DNA of 64,000 bases from Fimbriimonas planktonicus (GCA_965234685.1 OZ248539.1:1798001-1862000), one strand, 5' to 3'; positions 50,522 through 58,942 are shown, counted from the stretch's first letter. Numbers and translations are program-made. Notes: generated by a model from the sequence alone, not told the origin.

Positions 50522-51811
50522 TCAAATACGCGCGAACGCTTGGTCCAGGTCCCAAAGTAGGTCATCGATCGTCTCCAGCCCAACCGACAATCGGATCATT
50601 CCGGCGGTGATTCCTCCGGCCAATAGCTCCTCGTCGCTCAATTGCTGGTGCGTGGTGCTCGCCGGGTGAATCACCAAGCTCTTCGCATCACCAACGTTCG
50701 CCAAGTGCGAGAACAACTGAAGCGATTCGATAAACGTCTTACCGGCCAACCGAACATCACCGGAGGAAGGGGAAATCTCAAACGACATCACCGCACCGGG
50801 TCCCTTTGGCAAGTACTTCTTCGCGCGATCAAAGTGCGGATGGCTCTCCAACCCGGCGTAATGCACCTTGCTCACCCTCGGGTGGGCCTCCAAGTACTTC
50901 GCCACCGCCAACGCATTCTGAACATGTCGATCCATTCGCAGCGAAAGCGTCTCCAAGCCCTGCAAAAGCTGGAACGAGTTGGTCGGCGAGATACAAGCGC
51001 CAATGTCCCGAATCGTCTCGGCTCGCAGCTTCACCAAGAAACCGTAATGGCCAAAGGTGTCGAAGAACCGCATTCCGTGATACGCCGGCGACGGATCGGC
51101 AATCGAAGGATTCTGCGAGAAATCGAAATCGCCCGAATCCACCACCACGCCGCCAATGCTCGTACCGTGCCCGCCAATAAATTTCGTCGCGGAGTGCACC
51201 ACAATCGTCGCCCCCCACTCGATAGGTCGGCAAAGGTACGGCGTGGCAAAAGTGCTATCGACAATCAGCGGAACTCCCGCCGACTTCGACAGAGCCCCTA
51301 ACCCTTCAAGGTCCGGAATGCTGTTCACCGGATTCCCGATCGTCTCGACAAACATCGCCCGCGTCTTTGGCTGAATCGCTGCTTCCCAATCGGCCGTATC
51401 CGAAGGATTGACGAACGTTACGTCCACCCCAAGCTTCTTTAGCGTGTGGGCGAACATCGTCATGGTGCCGCCGTAAAGCTGGTTGGACGACACGATGTGG
51501 TCTCCGGGCGAACACAGCGTCATGATCGTGCTGAACTCGGCCGCCATCCCACTCGCCACCGCCAACGCCCCGGTTCCGCCTTCCAGCGACGCCATTCGCT
51601 CCTCAAAAACCGCGTTGGTTGGGTTACTGATTCGGGAGTAAATGTTCCCGTACTGCTTCAACTCAAACAGGTGCGCCGCTTCATCGGCGCTTCCGAAAAC
51701 GTACGAGGTCGTCTGATAAATCGGCACCGCCCGCGCCCCCACGTGCGGGTCAGGAATCTGCCCGGCGTGGAGCATTCGCGTCTCAAATCCAAAACTGCGT
51801 GCGTTACTCAT
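50522..51811 (-). CDS. metY: O-acetylhomoserine aminocarboxypropyltransferase (sulfhydrylase)
   Basis: A 429-residue PLP enzyme of the Cys/Met metabolism family: 'TRMLHAGQIPDPHVGARAVPIYQTTSY', 'YSRISNPTNAVFEERMASLEGG', 'VDSTFATPYLCRP' and 'HSATKFIGGHGTSIGG' with the PLP Lys. It makes homocysteine from O-acetylhomoserine and sulfide. Length and the ~430-residue form favour MetY over cystathionine gamma-synthase. Starts two bases after the cupin gene stop. Confidence 0.93.
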   Translation of the reverse strand: MSNARSFGFETRMLHAGQIPDPHVGARAVPIYQTTSYVFGSADEAAHLFELKQYGNIYSRISNPTNAVFEERMASLEGGTGALAVASGMAAEFSTIMTLCSPGDHIVSSNQLYGGTMTMFAHTLKKLGVDVTFVNPSDTADWEAAIQPKTRAMFVETIGNPVNSIPDLEGLGALSKSAGVPLIVDSTFATPYLCRPIEWGATIVVHSATKFIGGHGTSIGGVVVDSGDFDFSQNPSIADPSPAYHGMRFFDTFGHYGFLVKLRAETIRDIGACISPTNSFQLLQGLETLSLRMDRHVQNALAVAKYLEAHPRVSKVHYAGLESHPHFDRAKKYLPKGPGAVMSFEISPSSGDVRLAGKTFIESLQLFSHLANVGDAKSLVIHPASTTHQQLSDEELLAGGITAGMIRLSVGLETIDDLLWDLDQAFARI

Positions 51812-51813
51812 GT

Positions 51814-52254
51814 TCAGACCTTGAAGAATGCTCCTACGACGGGATGCTGGCGAAGCTCCGCAACTTCTTCTTCTGTCGGTCGGTGCGGACGATCGCGAAC
51901 CTCATGAACCACGCATAGGAATCCAAACTCCGTCCCGCGTGTCGCCCGGAACTGGTGCCAAGTCTGGGGCGGAATCCTCACAACGTCGTGCACACCGACT
52001 TCAGTCACCGTGTCGCCAACCATCACCTCACCGCTGCCCCGAATGATCATCACGAGGTGCGAGTGGTCGTGCCGCTCCATCGTGGAGTACCCATCCGCTG
52101 CCATTTCGAAGTAACGAAGCTCGACCGGCAGGTCGTGCTCGGCAGGCGCCAGCGTTTGGCGCGTGATGCTCTTGAAGTGGGTGCCGCCGTCCTCTTTGTA
52201 GGGATGGATATCGACCCCGTGCCACGTAAAATTATCTGCAGACGGTCGGATCAT
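51814..52254 (-). CDS. Cupin domain protein
   Basis: A 146-residue single-cupin protein with the two motifs: 'YSTMERHDHSHLVMIIRGSGEVMVG' (His ligands) and 'VVRIPPQTWHQFRA'. Likely binds a metal and a small molecule. It is the first gene of the operon cupin-metY-CoA-binding. Role in sulfur metabolism is inferred from context only. Confidence 0.88.
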   Translation of the reverse strand: MIRPSADNFTWHGVDIHPYKEDGGTHFKSITRQTLAPAEHDLPVELRYFEMAADGYSTMERHDHSHLVMIIRGSGEVMVGDTVTEVGVHDVVRIPPQTWHQFRATRGTEFGFLCVVHEVRDRPHRPTEEEVAELRQHPVVGAFFKV

Positions 52255-52466
52255 TGACTTGGATTTACAAACGGAACGAACAAGAGGATACTCAAAAGGC
52301 CCAGTGAGTCCTGAGCCACGTTATTCTTCGTAGCTCCGATCCTTAGACTCCAACGAGAATTGCCCAAAGAATCTTTCGGGAATCACCCATATTGCCCCAC
52401 ATTCAAAGGCACCGGTGTTTGGAAAACGTTGCCCTAAAATTTCTCGCATCAATTCCACTCCCCTCT

Positions 52467-52484
52467 ACGTAACTTCAGTTACGT
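52467..52484. repeat. Inverted repeat, possible operator
   Basis: ACGTAACT, two bases, AGTTACGT: a perfect 8-bp dyad typical in size for a repressor or activator site. Confidence 0.4.
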
Positions 52485-52706
52485 GGAACGATCCACTGGC
52501 GCAAAGTTTTGTCTTAACAAAAATCAGCAACGAATCTTCGTGATTCTGAGCGGATCGCGAAACGGAAACTTCGGGTGGCACGCTCGGAAGTTGGACTCAG
52601 GTGATGCCAAAAGTCCATTTCCAAACTCACCGAGAACTTTCCGAATCGCAGTGAGCGTCCTAGCTTTCGTAGCTTCGACTCACGGCCATGTTAAGACGAG
52701 GGTGAA

Positions 52707-52729
52707 AAAGAAATGTTCATCATTTCTTT
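52707..52729. repeat. Inverted repeat / weak hairpin
   Basis: AAAGAAATG, five bases, CATTTCTTT: perfect 9-bp dyad about 75 bp upstream of the small surface-protein gene. Confidence 0.4.
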
Positions 52730-52801
52730 CGATCTTCGGAAAAAAGTCACGAAAAGGACGGAACGGAACGCCAAAGATAGACGTTACACGCGGTGTATTC
52801 A

Positions 52802-53083
52802 ATGAAGAATTACGCACTTTCGATCATCCTTGCCATTTGCGCTGGCTCGGCTTGGGCTCAACACCAGGCCTACACGCCGGTTGCGTCAATATCCTCAGAT
52901 CCGATCCAGATGAGCACGGACGCTCAGACCGCGAACAAGCGTGCTGACTCTTCCGCCACTCTCCTGAACTCGAATCCGACCGGTCCGAATGATTCGGCAA
53001 CCCAAGATCAATCCGTCCCTAACCATGTGTTCATCCTTGGACTAGGTATGGCGGTGTTCTTCATCGTCGGAAAGCGACGATAA
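52802..53083 (+). CDS. Small secreted protein with sorting-signal-like tail
   Basis: A 93-residue protein: signal peptide (KNYALSIILAICAGSAWAQ), a Ser/Thr/Asn-rich middle, and a C-terminal 'VPNHVFILGLGMAVFFIVGKRR', that is a short transmembrane helix followed by Lys-Arg-Arg. This has the form of a PEP-CTERM sorting tail without the exact Pro-Glu-Pro, next to a true PEP-CTERM gene. The ATG at 52802 is preferred over GTG at 52793 because it gives a normal signal peptide. Confidence 0.65.
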   Translation: MKNYALSIILAICAGSAWAQHQAYTPVASISSDPIQMSTDAQTANKRADSSATLLNSNPTGPNDSATQDQSVPNHVFILGLGMAVFFIVGKRR

Positions 53084-53169
53084 GCTTCACAAAGCAAAAA
53101 ACGCGAGCATCAGGTTCCTCGGCGACTATCGCCTTGGGACCTTCGTGTTGTGTGCCTGTCACCCAATCC

Positions 53170-53223
53170 CTCGTCACGCCACGCCTCGTCACGCCACGCC
53201 TGTCACGCCGCGCCTGTCACGCG
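53170..53223. repeat. Short imperfect tandem repeat
   Basis: About four copies of a 14-15-base unit of the form CGTCACGCCACGCCT, the last ones shortened and diverged. It lies in the 217-bp gap between two surface-protein genes, about 80 bp before the second. Such repeats change copy number readily. Confidence 0.75.
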
Positions 53224-53300
53224 GAAACGGTCACGTAAGAGAGTAACTGCGAGAACGCCCGATCCTGAACCAACATTGAACTGTAATTCAGGAATCCAAC

Positions 53301-54005
53301 ATGAAGCTTTTCATTTTTGCTCTCGTATCTGTCGCTGCGATTTCTGCAGCTCAAGCTCAGCTCCTTTCCGCCCCTGCTTCAAACGTTGATTCTTCAACCC
53401 TCACAAACTTCGCCGAAGCCCGCGGACGCGTCGCCTCGAACAGTTGGAAAGAAGGACTCTTCGCCTCCGATAATCCAAGCTCCACCAACACCAGCAACTC
53501 GGTCAGCGCCTGGACGAGCAACGTCTCCAAGCAGTTCACCCTGTCTTACGATTCCACCACGAGCACCTTCTCTTGGTCCGTCGGAAACGGTGCCACGATC
53601 ACACGCACCATCGACCCGGGCACTGGAAAAGATTTCGTCGGCTTCCGCTTCGATGCAAAGTCGACCGCGCAAGCTGGCAAGAACAGCAACACGATCTCGC
53701 TCTCAAACCTGAGCTACCAAAGCAACACCAGCCAAAGCCTGAGCGGTGTCTCTGCTAACGGAGCAAACACCGTCGGCCAGAGCTACTACTTTGCCAACGG
53801 CAAGGCAAAGAGCTTCACCATCACCGGCCTCGCCACCTACACCGCTGCTGCCAGCAGCCCGGCCGGTATCAACGACGACCGACTCACCTTCTCCTTCCGC
53901 GCCTTTAGCGCCAAGACGACCGCCCCGGTTCCAGAGCCAGCGTCCATGCTCGCCCTCTCCGCTGGCGTCCTCGCCCTGATCCGGCGACGAAAGAACCAGG
54001 CCTAA
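53301..54005 (+). CDS. PEP-CTERM sorted surface protein
   Basis: A 234-residue secreted protein with signal peptide (KLFIFALVSVAAISAAQAQ), a Ser/Thr/Asn-rich beta domain ('SFSWSVGNGATITRTIDPGTG'-like segments) and a C-terminal 'VPEPASMLALSAGVLALIRRRK', a canonical PEP-CTERM signal recognised by exosortase. AGGA seven bases before the ATG. It is probably anchored or released in exopolysaccharide. No exosortase gene is in the window. Confidence 0.88.
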   Translation: MKLFIFALVSVAAISAAQAQLLSAPASNVDSSTLTNFAEARGRVASNSWKEGLFASDNPSSTNTSNSVSAWTSNVSKQFTLSYDSTTSTFSWSVGNGATITRTIDPGTGKDFVGFRFDAKSTAQAGKNSNTISLSNLSYQSNTSQSLSGVSANGANTVGQSYYFANGKAKSFTITGLATYTAAASSPAGINDDRLTFSFRAFSAKTTAPVPEPASMLALSAGVLALIRRRKNQA

Positions 54006-54010
54006 GCACA

Positions 54011-54055
54011 AACACAAAAAAGCCCTCGGCAATCTGCCGAGGGCTTTTTTGTGTT
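54011..54055. terminator. Bidirectional rho-independent terminator, 21-bp stem
   Basis: Perfect 21-bp stem (54011-54031 with 54035-54055), three-base loop, with A6 and T6 inside the stem ends. Separates the convergent PEP-CTERM and regulator genes. Confidence 0.92.
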
Positions 54056-54061
54056 GTTAAC

Positions 54062-54724
54062 TCAGACCTTTTCGACGAGTCGAGCCTTCACGGCCTTCAT
54101 CGCGGCTTCGGTTCGGCTGTTCACCTGAAGCGCCTTCAGGATGTTCGAAACGTGGTTCTTCACCGTCTTCTCGGCAATCGTCAGCTTGGCCGCGATTTCC
54201 TTGTTTCGAAGTCCCTGGGCTACGAGGTCCAGAATCTCCTGCTCGCGATCGCTGAGCACATAAAGCTCGGTGTCATCGATCTCTTCCTCTTCCTTCACGC
54301 GGCGGAAGTCTTCGAGAACCTTGCTCGCAATTCGCGGGGTGATCTTCGCTTCTCCGCGCTCGGCGAGTCGAATCGCATCGACGACGTCCTGTGGAGTCGA
54401 AGTCTTCAGCAGGTAGCCCAAGGCTCCGGCGCGGAACGCTTCGTAAACCGTGTCGTCATCTTCTTTGACGGTGAGGATCACGACGTTCACGCCCTTCTCT
54501 TGCCGAAGAATGCGCCGAACGAGCTCGATGCCGTTCATGCGGGGCATGTTGATATCCGTGAGCAGAACGTCGGGCGGATCCGAAAGGCAGGCGTCCAGTG
54601 CTTCTTGGCCGTCCTTACAGACCGCTAAGATCTCGCACTCCGGCGCTAGGGTAAGCGTCTTCTCCAGGGCCTTTCGATAAGGCGCCTCGTCATCCGCAAT
54701 AACAATCCGAATCTGTTGCGACAT
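54062..54724 (-). CDS. NarL/FixJ-family response regulator
   Basis: A 220-residue two-component regulator. Receiver domain at about 5-125 with 'IVIADDEAPYRKALE' (acidic pocket), 'VLLTDINMPRMNG' (phosphorylated Asp), 'LTVKEDD' and 'GYLLKTS' (Lys). LuxR-type helix-turn-helix at about 150-215 ('LSDREQEILDLVAQGLRNKEIAAKLTIAEKTVKNHVSNIL'-type, here seen in pieces). No histidine kinase next to it. Start at 54724 rather than far upstream because upstream codons are antisense to the ATPase gene and TATAAT lies seven bases before this ATG. Confidence 0.93.
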   Translation of the reverse strand: MSQQIRIVIADDEAPYRKALEKTLTLAPECEILAVCKDGQEALDACLSDPPDVLLTDINMPRMNGIELVRRILRQEKGVNVVILTVKEDDDTVYEAFRAGALGYLLKTSTPQDVVDAIRLAERGEAKITPRIASKVLEDFRRVKEEEEIDDTELYVLSDREQEILDLVAQGLRNKEIAAKLTIAEKTVKNHVSNILKALQVNSRTEAAMKAVKARLVEKV

Positions 54725-54731
54725 CAGCACG

Positions 54732-54737
54732 ATTATA
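54732..54737 (-). promoter_or_regulatory. TATAAT, consensus -10 box of a leaderless transcript
   Basis: Perfect TATAAT on the minus strand, seven bases before the ATG at 54724. The clearest case of the pattern in this window. Confidence 0.65.
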
Positions 54738-54770
54738 CGGGTTACCGGCGAAAACGTACAAAAATCCACG

Positions 54771-55727
54771 ATGCCATACTCAGGCGTGGCCGTTTTGGAA
54801 GTCCGTGATCTCGAAGTTTCGTTCGGATCGACGCGCATTTTGCGTGGCGTTAGCTTCGATCTCATCGCGGGCGAGACCCTCGGCGTCGTTGGCGAGTCCG
54901 GCTGCGGAAAGTCCATGACTGCCTTCGCTCTCATGGGAATGCTCATTCCCCCGGGCCGAATCTCCGGCGGCTCCATCAAGCTCGAAGGGCGCGAACTCGT
55001 TGGCTTGCCCGAGAAGGAACTCCGAAAAATCCGCGGCGAGCAAATCGCCCTGGTCATGCAGGACCCGTTCACCAGCCTGAACCCGATGATGAAGGTGGGC
55101 CACCAAATCGGCGAATCGCTCGTGCTGCATCACGGCATGTCGAAAGATGCCGCCTTCAAGCGCGCCATCGAGCTGCTCGACCAAGTCGGTGTCCCCGCTC
55201 CCGAAGCCTCCGCCAGCAAGTTCCCGCACCAGCTCAGCGGCGGCCAAAGGCAGCGAATTGTCATCGCCATGGCCTTCGCCTGCAAACCGAAAGTCCTCCT
55301 CGCCGACGAACCCACCACCGCCCTGGACGTCACCCTCCAAGCGCAAATCCTCCGCCTGCTCCGCGACTTACAGCAACAAGAAGGGGTTGCCGTCATGCTC
55401 GTGAGCCACGATATCGGCGCGATCGGCGCGGTCAGCCAGCGCATCGCCGTTTTCTATGCCGGCCAAATTGTCGAACTAGGAACCGCGCCCCAAGTCTTGC
55501 GCGAGCCGACCATGCCGTACACCAAGGCTCTGCTCAGCGCGCTCCCCCGAGTCGGCCAAACCCGCCTCGAAACCATCTCCGGCTCCCCACCCGACTTCGC
55601 CACCCTCGGCCCCGAGTGCCCCTTCTCCCCCCGCTGCCCCCACCGCCACGATAAGTGCAGCGCCAATCCACCCCTAACCGAAATCGGCCAAGGCCACCAA
55701 TCCGCCTGCTGGCTGAATATTAAGTAG
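54771..55727 (+). CDS. Oligopeptide/dipeptide ABC transporter ATP-binding protein (OppD/DppD-like)
   Basis: A 318-residue ATPase: Walker A GESGCGKSMT, Q-loop 'LVMQDPFTSLNPMMK', signature LSGGQRQR, Walker B VLLADEPTTALD and the OppD-type C-terminal extension with cysteines 'CPFSPRCPHRHDKC' (an iron-sulfur-like cluster motif). Partner permeases and binding protein are not adjacent, so it is an orphan component here. Divergent from the regulator gene with 46 bp between. Confidence 0.92.
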   Translation: MPYSGVAVLEVRDLEVSFGSTRILRGVSFDLIAGETLGVVGESGCGKSMTAFALMGMLIPPGRISGGSIKLEGRELVGLPEKELRKIRGEQIALVMQDPFTSLNPMMKVGHQIGESLVLHHGMSKDAAFKRAIELLDQVGVPAPEASASKFPHQLSGGQRQRIVIAMAFACKPKVLLADEPTTALDVTLQAQILRLLRDLQQQEGVAVMLVSHDIGAIGAVSQRIAVFYAGQIVELGTAPQVLREPTMPYTKALLSALPRVGQTRLETISGSPPDFATLGPECPFSPRCPHRHDKCSANPPLTEIGQGHQSACWLNIK

Positions 55728-55815
55728 CCAATAGCCCCCTCCTTTCGCCTCAAGCGAGAGGAGGGGGTTGGGGGTGGAGAGCCGTATATAGACAACTTGT
55801 AACCGCGCTCCCAGA

Positions 55816-56210
55816 TCACCGCTTCAAAACCATAAAGGCAACCATCCAATGCATGAAAGCCGGGGTGCTCATAGACCGTGCAAGCCGCTCAAGCTGGCTC
55901 CGACCTTTCAATTCGAAGTACACATCTAGCGCCAACAGAAAATTCAATCCGAAGAAGATACAGTCGCGCTGCCAGCCTGGAAAAACATCGAAGCGGCCGC
56001 GGCCGTCGCCAAAACTCCCGCGCGAACCTGCCCCCAAAATGGGCGCTCCTTACTTTCGAGAAAGACGAAGAACAAATACGCCAGAGTCGACAATCCAAAG
56101 GAAATGACCGAGCGCGGAAAATAGACCGCCACCAGAAGAACGGCGATCCAAAGAAAGTGTGGAGAACACTCCCGAGCAAGGACCATCTGCTCGCGAAGGC
56201 ATGTCCTCAT
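55816..56210 (-). pseudogene. Small membrane protein gene, apparently frameshifted
   Basis: From ATG 56210 the frame gives an 88-residue membrane protein (helices 'FLWIAVLLVAVYF' and 'LSTLAYLFFVFL') that stops at 55944. A second minus-strand frame continues with 'GWQRDCIFFGLNFLLALDVYFELKG ... FMVLKR' to a stop at 55816. The two join smoothly if one T is added at the T5 run (55981-55985), giving a 131-residue protein with a further helix. This may be a natural mutation, a read error at the homopolymer, or programmed slippage. It overlaps the upstream small membrane protein gene by four bases. Confidence 0.5.
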
Positions 56211-56449
56211 CCCACGAGCCTTGAACCGACAATAAACAGCGCGTAATGAAGCGCAATCGCTGGGATCGAAAGCAGAAGTGCATTGCCAGCCCCGTGCTTT
56301 TCTCGAAATGCAAAGGTTGTGATCATGCCGACGCCGCAGCCAGCACCGATCAGGACGGGCTTCATTAGCGTGGGAGACCAAAAGTAGAGCGCCCACAATC
56401 CGAGATACAAAACGACAGATACCAAAAATGCAGCTTTTCGCTTGTTCAT
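56207..56449 (-). CDS. Small three-helix membrane protein
   Basis: An 80-residue hydrophobic protein (helices 'FLVSVVLYLGLWALYF', 'PVLIGAGCGVGMITTFAF', 'ALLLSIPAIALHYALFIV'). The ATG at 56449 is preceded by GGAAGG. Overlaps the next gene by four bases (ATGA), so the two are coupled. Function unknown; size and fold are like AtpI-type or toxin-immunity membrane proteins but no motif supports either. Confidence 0.6.
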   Translation of the reverse strand: MNKRKAAFLVSVVLYLGLWALYFWSPTLMKPVLIGAGCGVGMITTFAFREKHGAGNALLLSIPAIALHYALFIVGSRLVG

Positions 56450-56600
56450 CGTGCCTTCCATCCAAATCGTACACTCCCACTCTTCAAAGTGAGTTGCGAC
56501 AGTGCAGAAAACGTAAAAATTTCTATCGTCGATTTCTTAGCTTTTCAAACTAGAAACTCGACCCGATCGGGACAAAAATGCATTGGTTGGGATTCAGACC

Positions 56601-56783
56601 TCATGCCTCTGCCTTCTCTGTTTTTAGCTTGGATTGAACGCTCTCAGCAGCGACCTTCCGGACTTCGGACGCATTAACTTCAATCCCTTCGGCTCGCAAT
56701 GACGCTACAACACTTCGAACCACCGATTCAGTGCGTTGCTCCGCCGTTTTCAAATGCTTGCTTCCGGTTGAGAATGTTTCCAT
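56601..56783 (-). CDS. Small helical protein
   Basis: A 60-residue charged protein ('TAEQRTESVVRSVVASLRAEG', 'ASEVRKVAAESVQSKLK') with a helix-loop-helix look and regular heptad-like spacing. No family recognised; no clear Shine-Dalgarno. It could be a chance frame. Confidence 0.4.
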   Translation of the reverse strand: METFSTGSKHLKTAEQRTESVVRSVVASLRAEGIEVNASEVRKVAAESVQSKLKTEKAEA

Positions 56784-56857
56784 CCGTTAACATTGTGGAG
56801 CGATTTGGCACCGGAACATTTGCCGTAACCGAACCCACCCAGAGCGCCCTCACCGGG

Positions 56858-56863
56858 TAGCGT
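56858..56863 (+). promoter_or_regulatory. TAGCGT, possible -10 box
   Basis: TAGCGT six bases before the ATG at 56870; spacing fits but sequence is weak. Confidence 0.3.
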
Positions 56864-56869
56864 CTCCCC

Positions 56870-57745
56870 ATGCTTCGCCCCTCCATCCCATCCCCCGGAA
56901 CCGCCCTGCGCCAACAGTTCGCCCAAGGAATCGTCGTCCTCCCCGGCGTCTTTAACGGCATCAGCGCCCTCAGCGCCACCAAGGCTGGCGCTCAAGCGCT
57001 CTACATCTCCGGAGCCGGGGTCACCAACGCCTATCTCGGAGTCCCAGATATCGCTCTAGCGAGCTTGAACGAGTTCGCCGCCCAAGCCGCCGCCATCACC
57101 CAAGTCTCCCCAGTCCCGGTGATCGCCGATGCCGACACGGGTTTCGGCGAAGCCTGGAACGTCGTGCGCACTGTCCTTGAAATGGAACGCGCTGGCCTTG
57201 CCGGCATCCACCTCGAAGACCAAGTTTCACCGAAACGTTGTGGCCACCTCGATGGCAAAGCGGTCATCGCCAGCGAGCAGATGCAAGAAAAGATCGCCGC
57301 CGCCGTCAGCGCGAAGCGCGATCCTAACTTCGTCATCATCGCCCGAACCGATGCTCGCGGAGTCGAAGGACTCGATGCGGCCATAGCGAGAGCAAACCAG
57401 TACGTCGAAGCTGGTGCCGACGCGATCTTTCCTGAAGGCTTAACCTCAACTGAGGAATTCAAAACCTTCCGAGCCCAAGTTAAAGCCCCCCTCCTCGCGA
57501 ACATGACCGAGTTCGGCAAAACGCCCCTCATCTCCGTCGCCAAGTTTGAAGAGATGGGCTACGAGATGGTCATATTCCCCATGACCGCATTTCGTGTGAT
57601 GCTGAAAGCGCTCGACGAGTCGTATGCACTCCTGATTGAACACGGAACGCAAGCCGGATTCCTAGACCGAATGCGGACCCGAGCCGAACTGTACGCAACC
57701 TTGGATTACCCGCAATACGAGTCGGAAACGTACCGAGTCGGATAG
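56870..57745 (+). CDS. prpB: Methylisocitrate lyase
   Basis: A 291-residue enzyme of the isocitrate lyase/PEP mutase family. 'PGVFNGISALSATKAGAQALYISGAGV', 'IADADTGFGEAWNVVRTV' (metal Asp), 'GIHLEDQVSPKRCGH' with the catalytic KRCGH at about 122-126, 'ARTDARGVEGLDAAIARA', 'FPEGLTS', 'ANMTEFGKTP' are the PrpB pattern. It cleaves 2-methylisocitrate to pyruvate and succinate, the last step of propionate breakdown. Placed 40 bp upstream of prpC. Confidence 0.93.
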   Translation: MLRPSIPSPGTALRQQFAQGIVVLPGVFNGISALSATKAGAQALYISGAGVTNAYLGVPDIALASLNEFAAQAAAITQVSPVPVIADADTGFGEAWNVVRTVLEMERAGLAGIHLEDQVSPKRCGHLDGKAVIASEQMQEKIAAAVSAKRDPNFVIIARTDARGVEGLDAAIARANQYVEAGADAIFPEGLTSTEEFKTFRAQVKAPLLANMTEFGKTPLISVAKFEEMGYEMVIFPMTAFRVMLKALDESYALLIEHGTQAGFLDRMRTRAELYATLDYPQYESETYRVG

Positions 57746-57784
57746 GTATCCTCAAGTCGCGTACGAATTCACCGAGGAAAACGA

Positions 57785-58933
57785 ATGAGCGAAAGTGCGA
57801 CCCCGTATCCGTATAGTCCAGGCCTAGAAGGCGTTCCTGCCGGCGTTAGCCAAATCAGCGAAATCGACAGCGACCGCAGTAGCTTGCAATATCGTGGCTA
57901 CGACGTTCACGACCTCGCCGAGCATGGCTCATTCGAAGAGACCGCCTTCCTGCTTCTGCACGGCCATCTTCCGAACCAGCACGAACTCACCGATTTCAAC
58001 AATCGACTCGGCACGGAACGAGAAGTCCCGGACGCTGTTTACAGCGCCCTTCGAGCCCTTCCGCCAACCACGCACCCGATGGACAGCATCCGGACCGCAT
58101 TCTCGGTTCTCGCTGCCTTCGATCCGGATTACACCGAACCCGCCACCAACCACGAAGCCAACCTTCGCAAAGCCGAAAGAATCGTGGCCAAGGCCGGAAC
58201 GATGGTCGCAAACGGCCACCGAATTCGCCAAGGTCTGAATCCGATTAAGCCAAATCCTGAGCACACGACGTCGGAGAACTTCCTCCACCTCATGACCGGA
58301 ACGGCGCCAGATCCAAAGACCGCGCACCTGCTGGACGCAAGTCTCACCCTTTACGCTGAGCACGGCTTCAACGCCAGCACCTTCGCCAACCGCGTCACCG
58401 TTAGCACCCTTAGCGACCTTTATAGCGGAATCGTCACCGGAATCGGCACCCTTCGCGGCCCGCTCCACGGCGGCGCAAACGAAGAGGCGATGCGCATGCT
58501 TCTCGAAATCGGCGAGCCTTCCAATGCGCAGGCATGGATCGACGACGCTCTCGAAACCAAAAAGAAGATCATGGGCTTCGGCCACCGCGAGTACAAGAAA
58601 GGCGACAGCCGTGCGATGTACCTCACGAAGATCGCCAAGGCTCTCGGCATCGAAAAGGGTAACACCAAGTTCGGCGAAATCGCCGACATCCTCGAAGACA
58701 CCATGCGCGAACGGAAGAACATCTTCCCGAACGTCGATTTCCCGGCGTCGTACGCCTACTACTTGCTCGACATTCCGATCGACCTCTACACGCCAATCTT
58801 CGTCGTGGCCCGCGTCTCCGGCTACTGCGCCCACGCGATTGAGCAGCTCTCGAACAACCGACTCATCCGCCCGAAGGCAATCTTCGACGGACCAGCGAAC
58901 CTGACCTACGTTCCGCTCGCCGACCGAGCCTGA
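57785..58933 (+). CDS. prpC: 2-methylcitrate synthase / citrate synthase
   Basis: A 382-residue citrate-synthase-fold enzyme: 'SLQYRGYDVHDLAEHGSFEETAFLLLHG', 'LYAEHGFNASTFANRV', 'GPLHGGANEEAM' (His), 'IMGFGHREYKKGDSRA' (His), 'DFPASYAYYLLDIP' (Asp region). Short bacterial form; position next to prpB makes 2-methylcitrate synthase the best call, though activity with acetyl-CoA is likely too. GAGGAA before the ATG. No prpD or acnD in the window. Ends at a strong terminator. Confidence 0.9.
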   Translation: MSESATPYPYSPGLEGVPAGVSQISEIDSDRSSLQYRGYDVHDLAEHGSFEETAFLLLHGHLPNQHELTDFNNRLGTEREVPDAVYSALRALPPTTHPMDSIRTAFSVLAAFDPDYTEPATNHEANLRKAERIVAKAGTMVANGHRIRQGLNPIKPNPEHTTSENFLHLMTGTAPDPKTAHLLDASLTLYAEHGFNASTFANRVTVSTLSDLYSGIVTGIGTLRGPLHGGANEEAMRMLLEIGEPSNAQAWIDDALETKKKIMGFGHREYKKGDSRAMYLTKIAKALGIEKGNTKFGEIADILEDTMRERKNIFPNVDFPASYAYYLLDIPIDLYTPIFVVARVSGYCAHAIEQLSNNRLIRPKAIFDGPANLTYVPLADRA

Positions 58934-58942
58934 TCAAACGCA

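Larger units (their letters stand above)
52255..52801. other. 547-bp gene-free region
   Basis: No convincing gene on either strand. It is more A+T-rich than its surroundings and contains two small inverted repeats (52467-52484 and 52707-52729). It must carry the promoters of the divergent cupin operon and the small surface-protein gene; its length is unusual for this compact window. A 154-residue plus-strand open frame from 52483 overlaps the next gene out of frame and has no coding features. Confidence 0.6.

Noticed and set aside
52483..52947. 154-residue plus-strand frame in the long gap
   Set aside because: It overlaps the small secreted protein gene in another frame, has irregular codon use and no domain, while the other gene has a clear signal peptide.
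53170..53223. Possible CRISPR array
   Set aside because: Units are only 14-15 bp, adjacent with no spacers, and no cas gene is present; an ordinary tandem repeat.
57929..58834. 301-residue minus-strand frame
   Set aside because: Antisense to prpC; no recognisable protein features.
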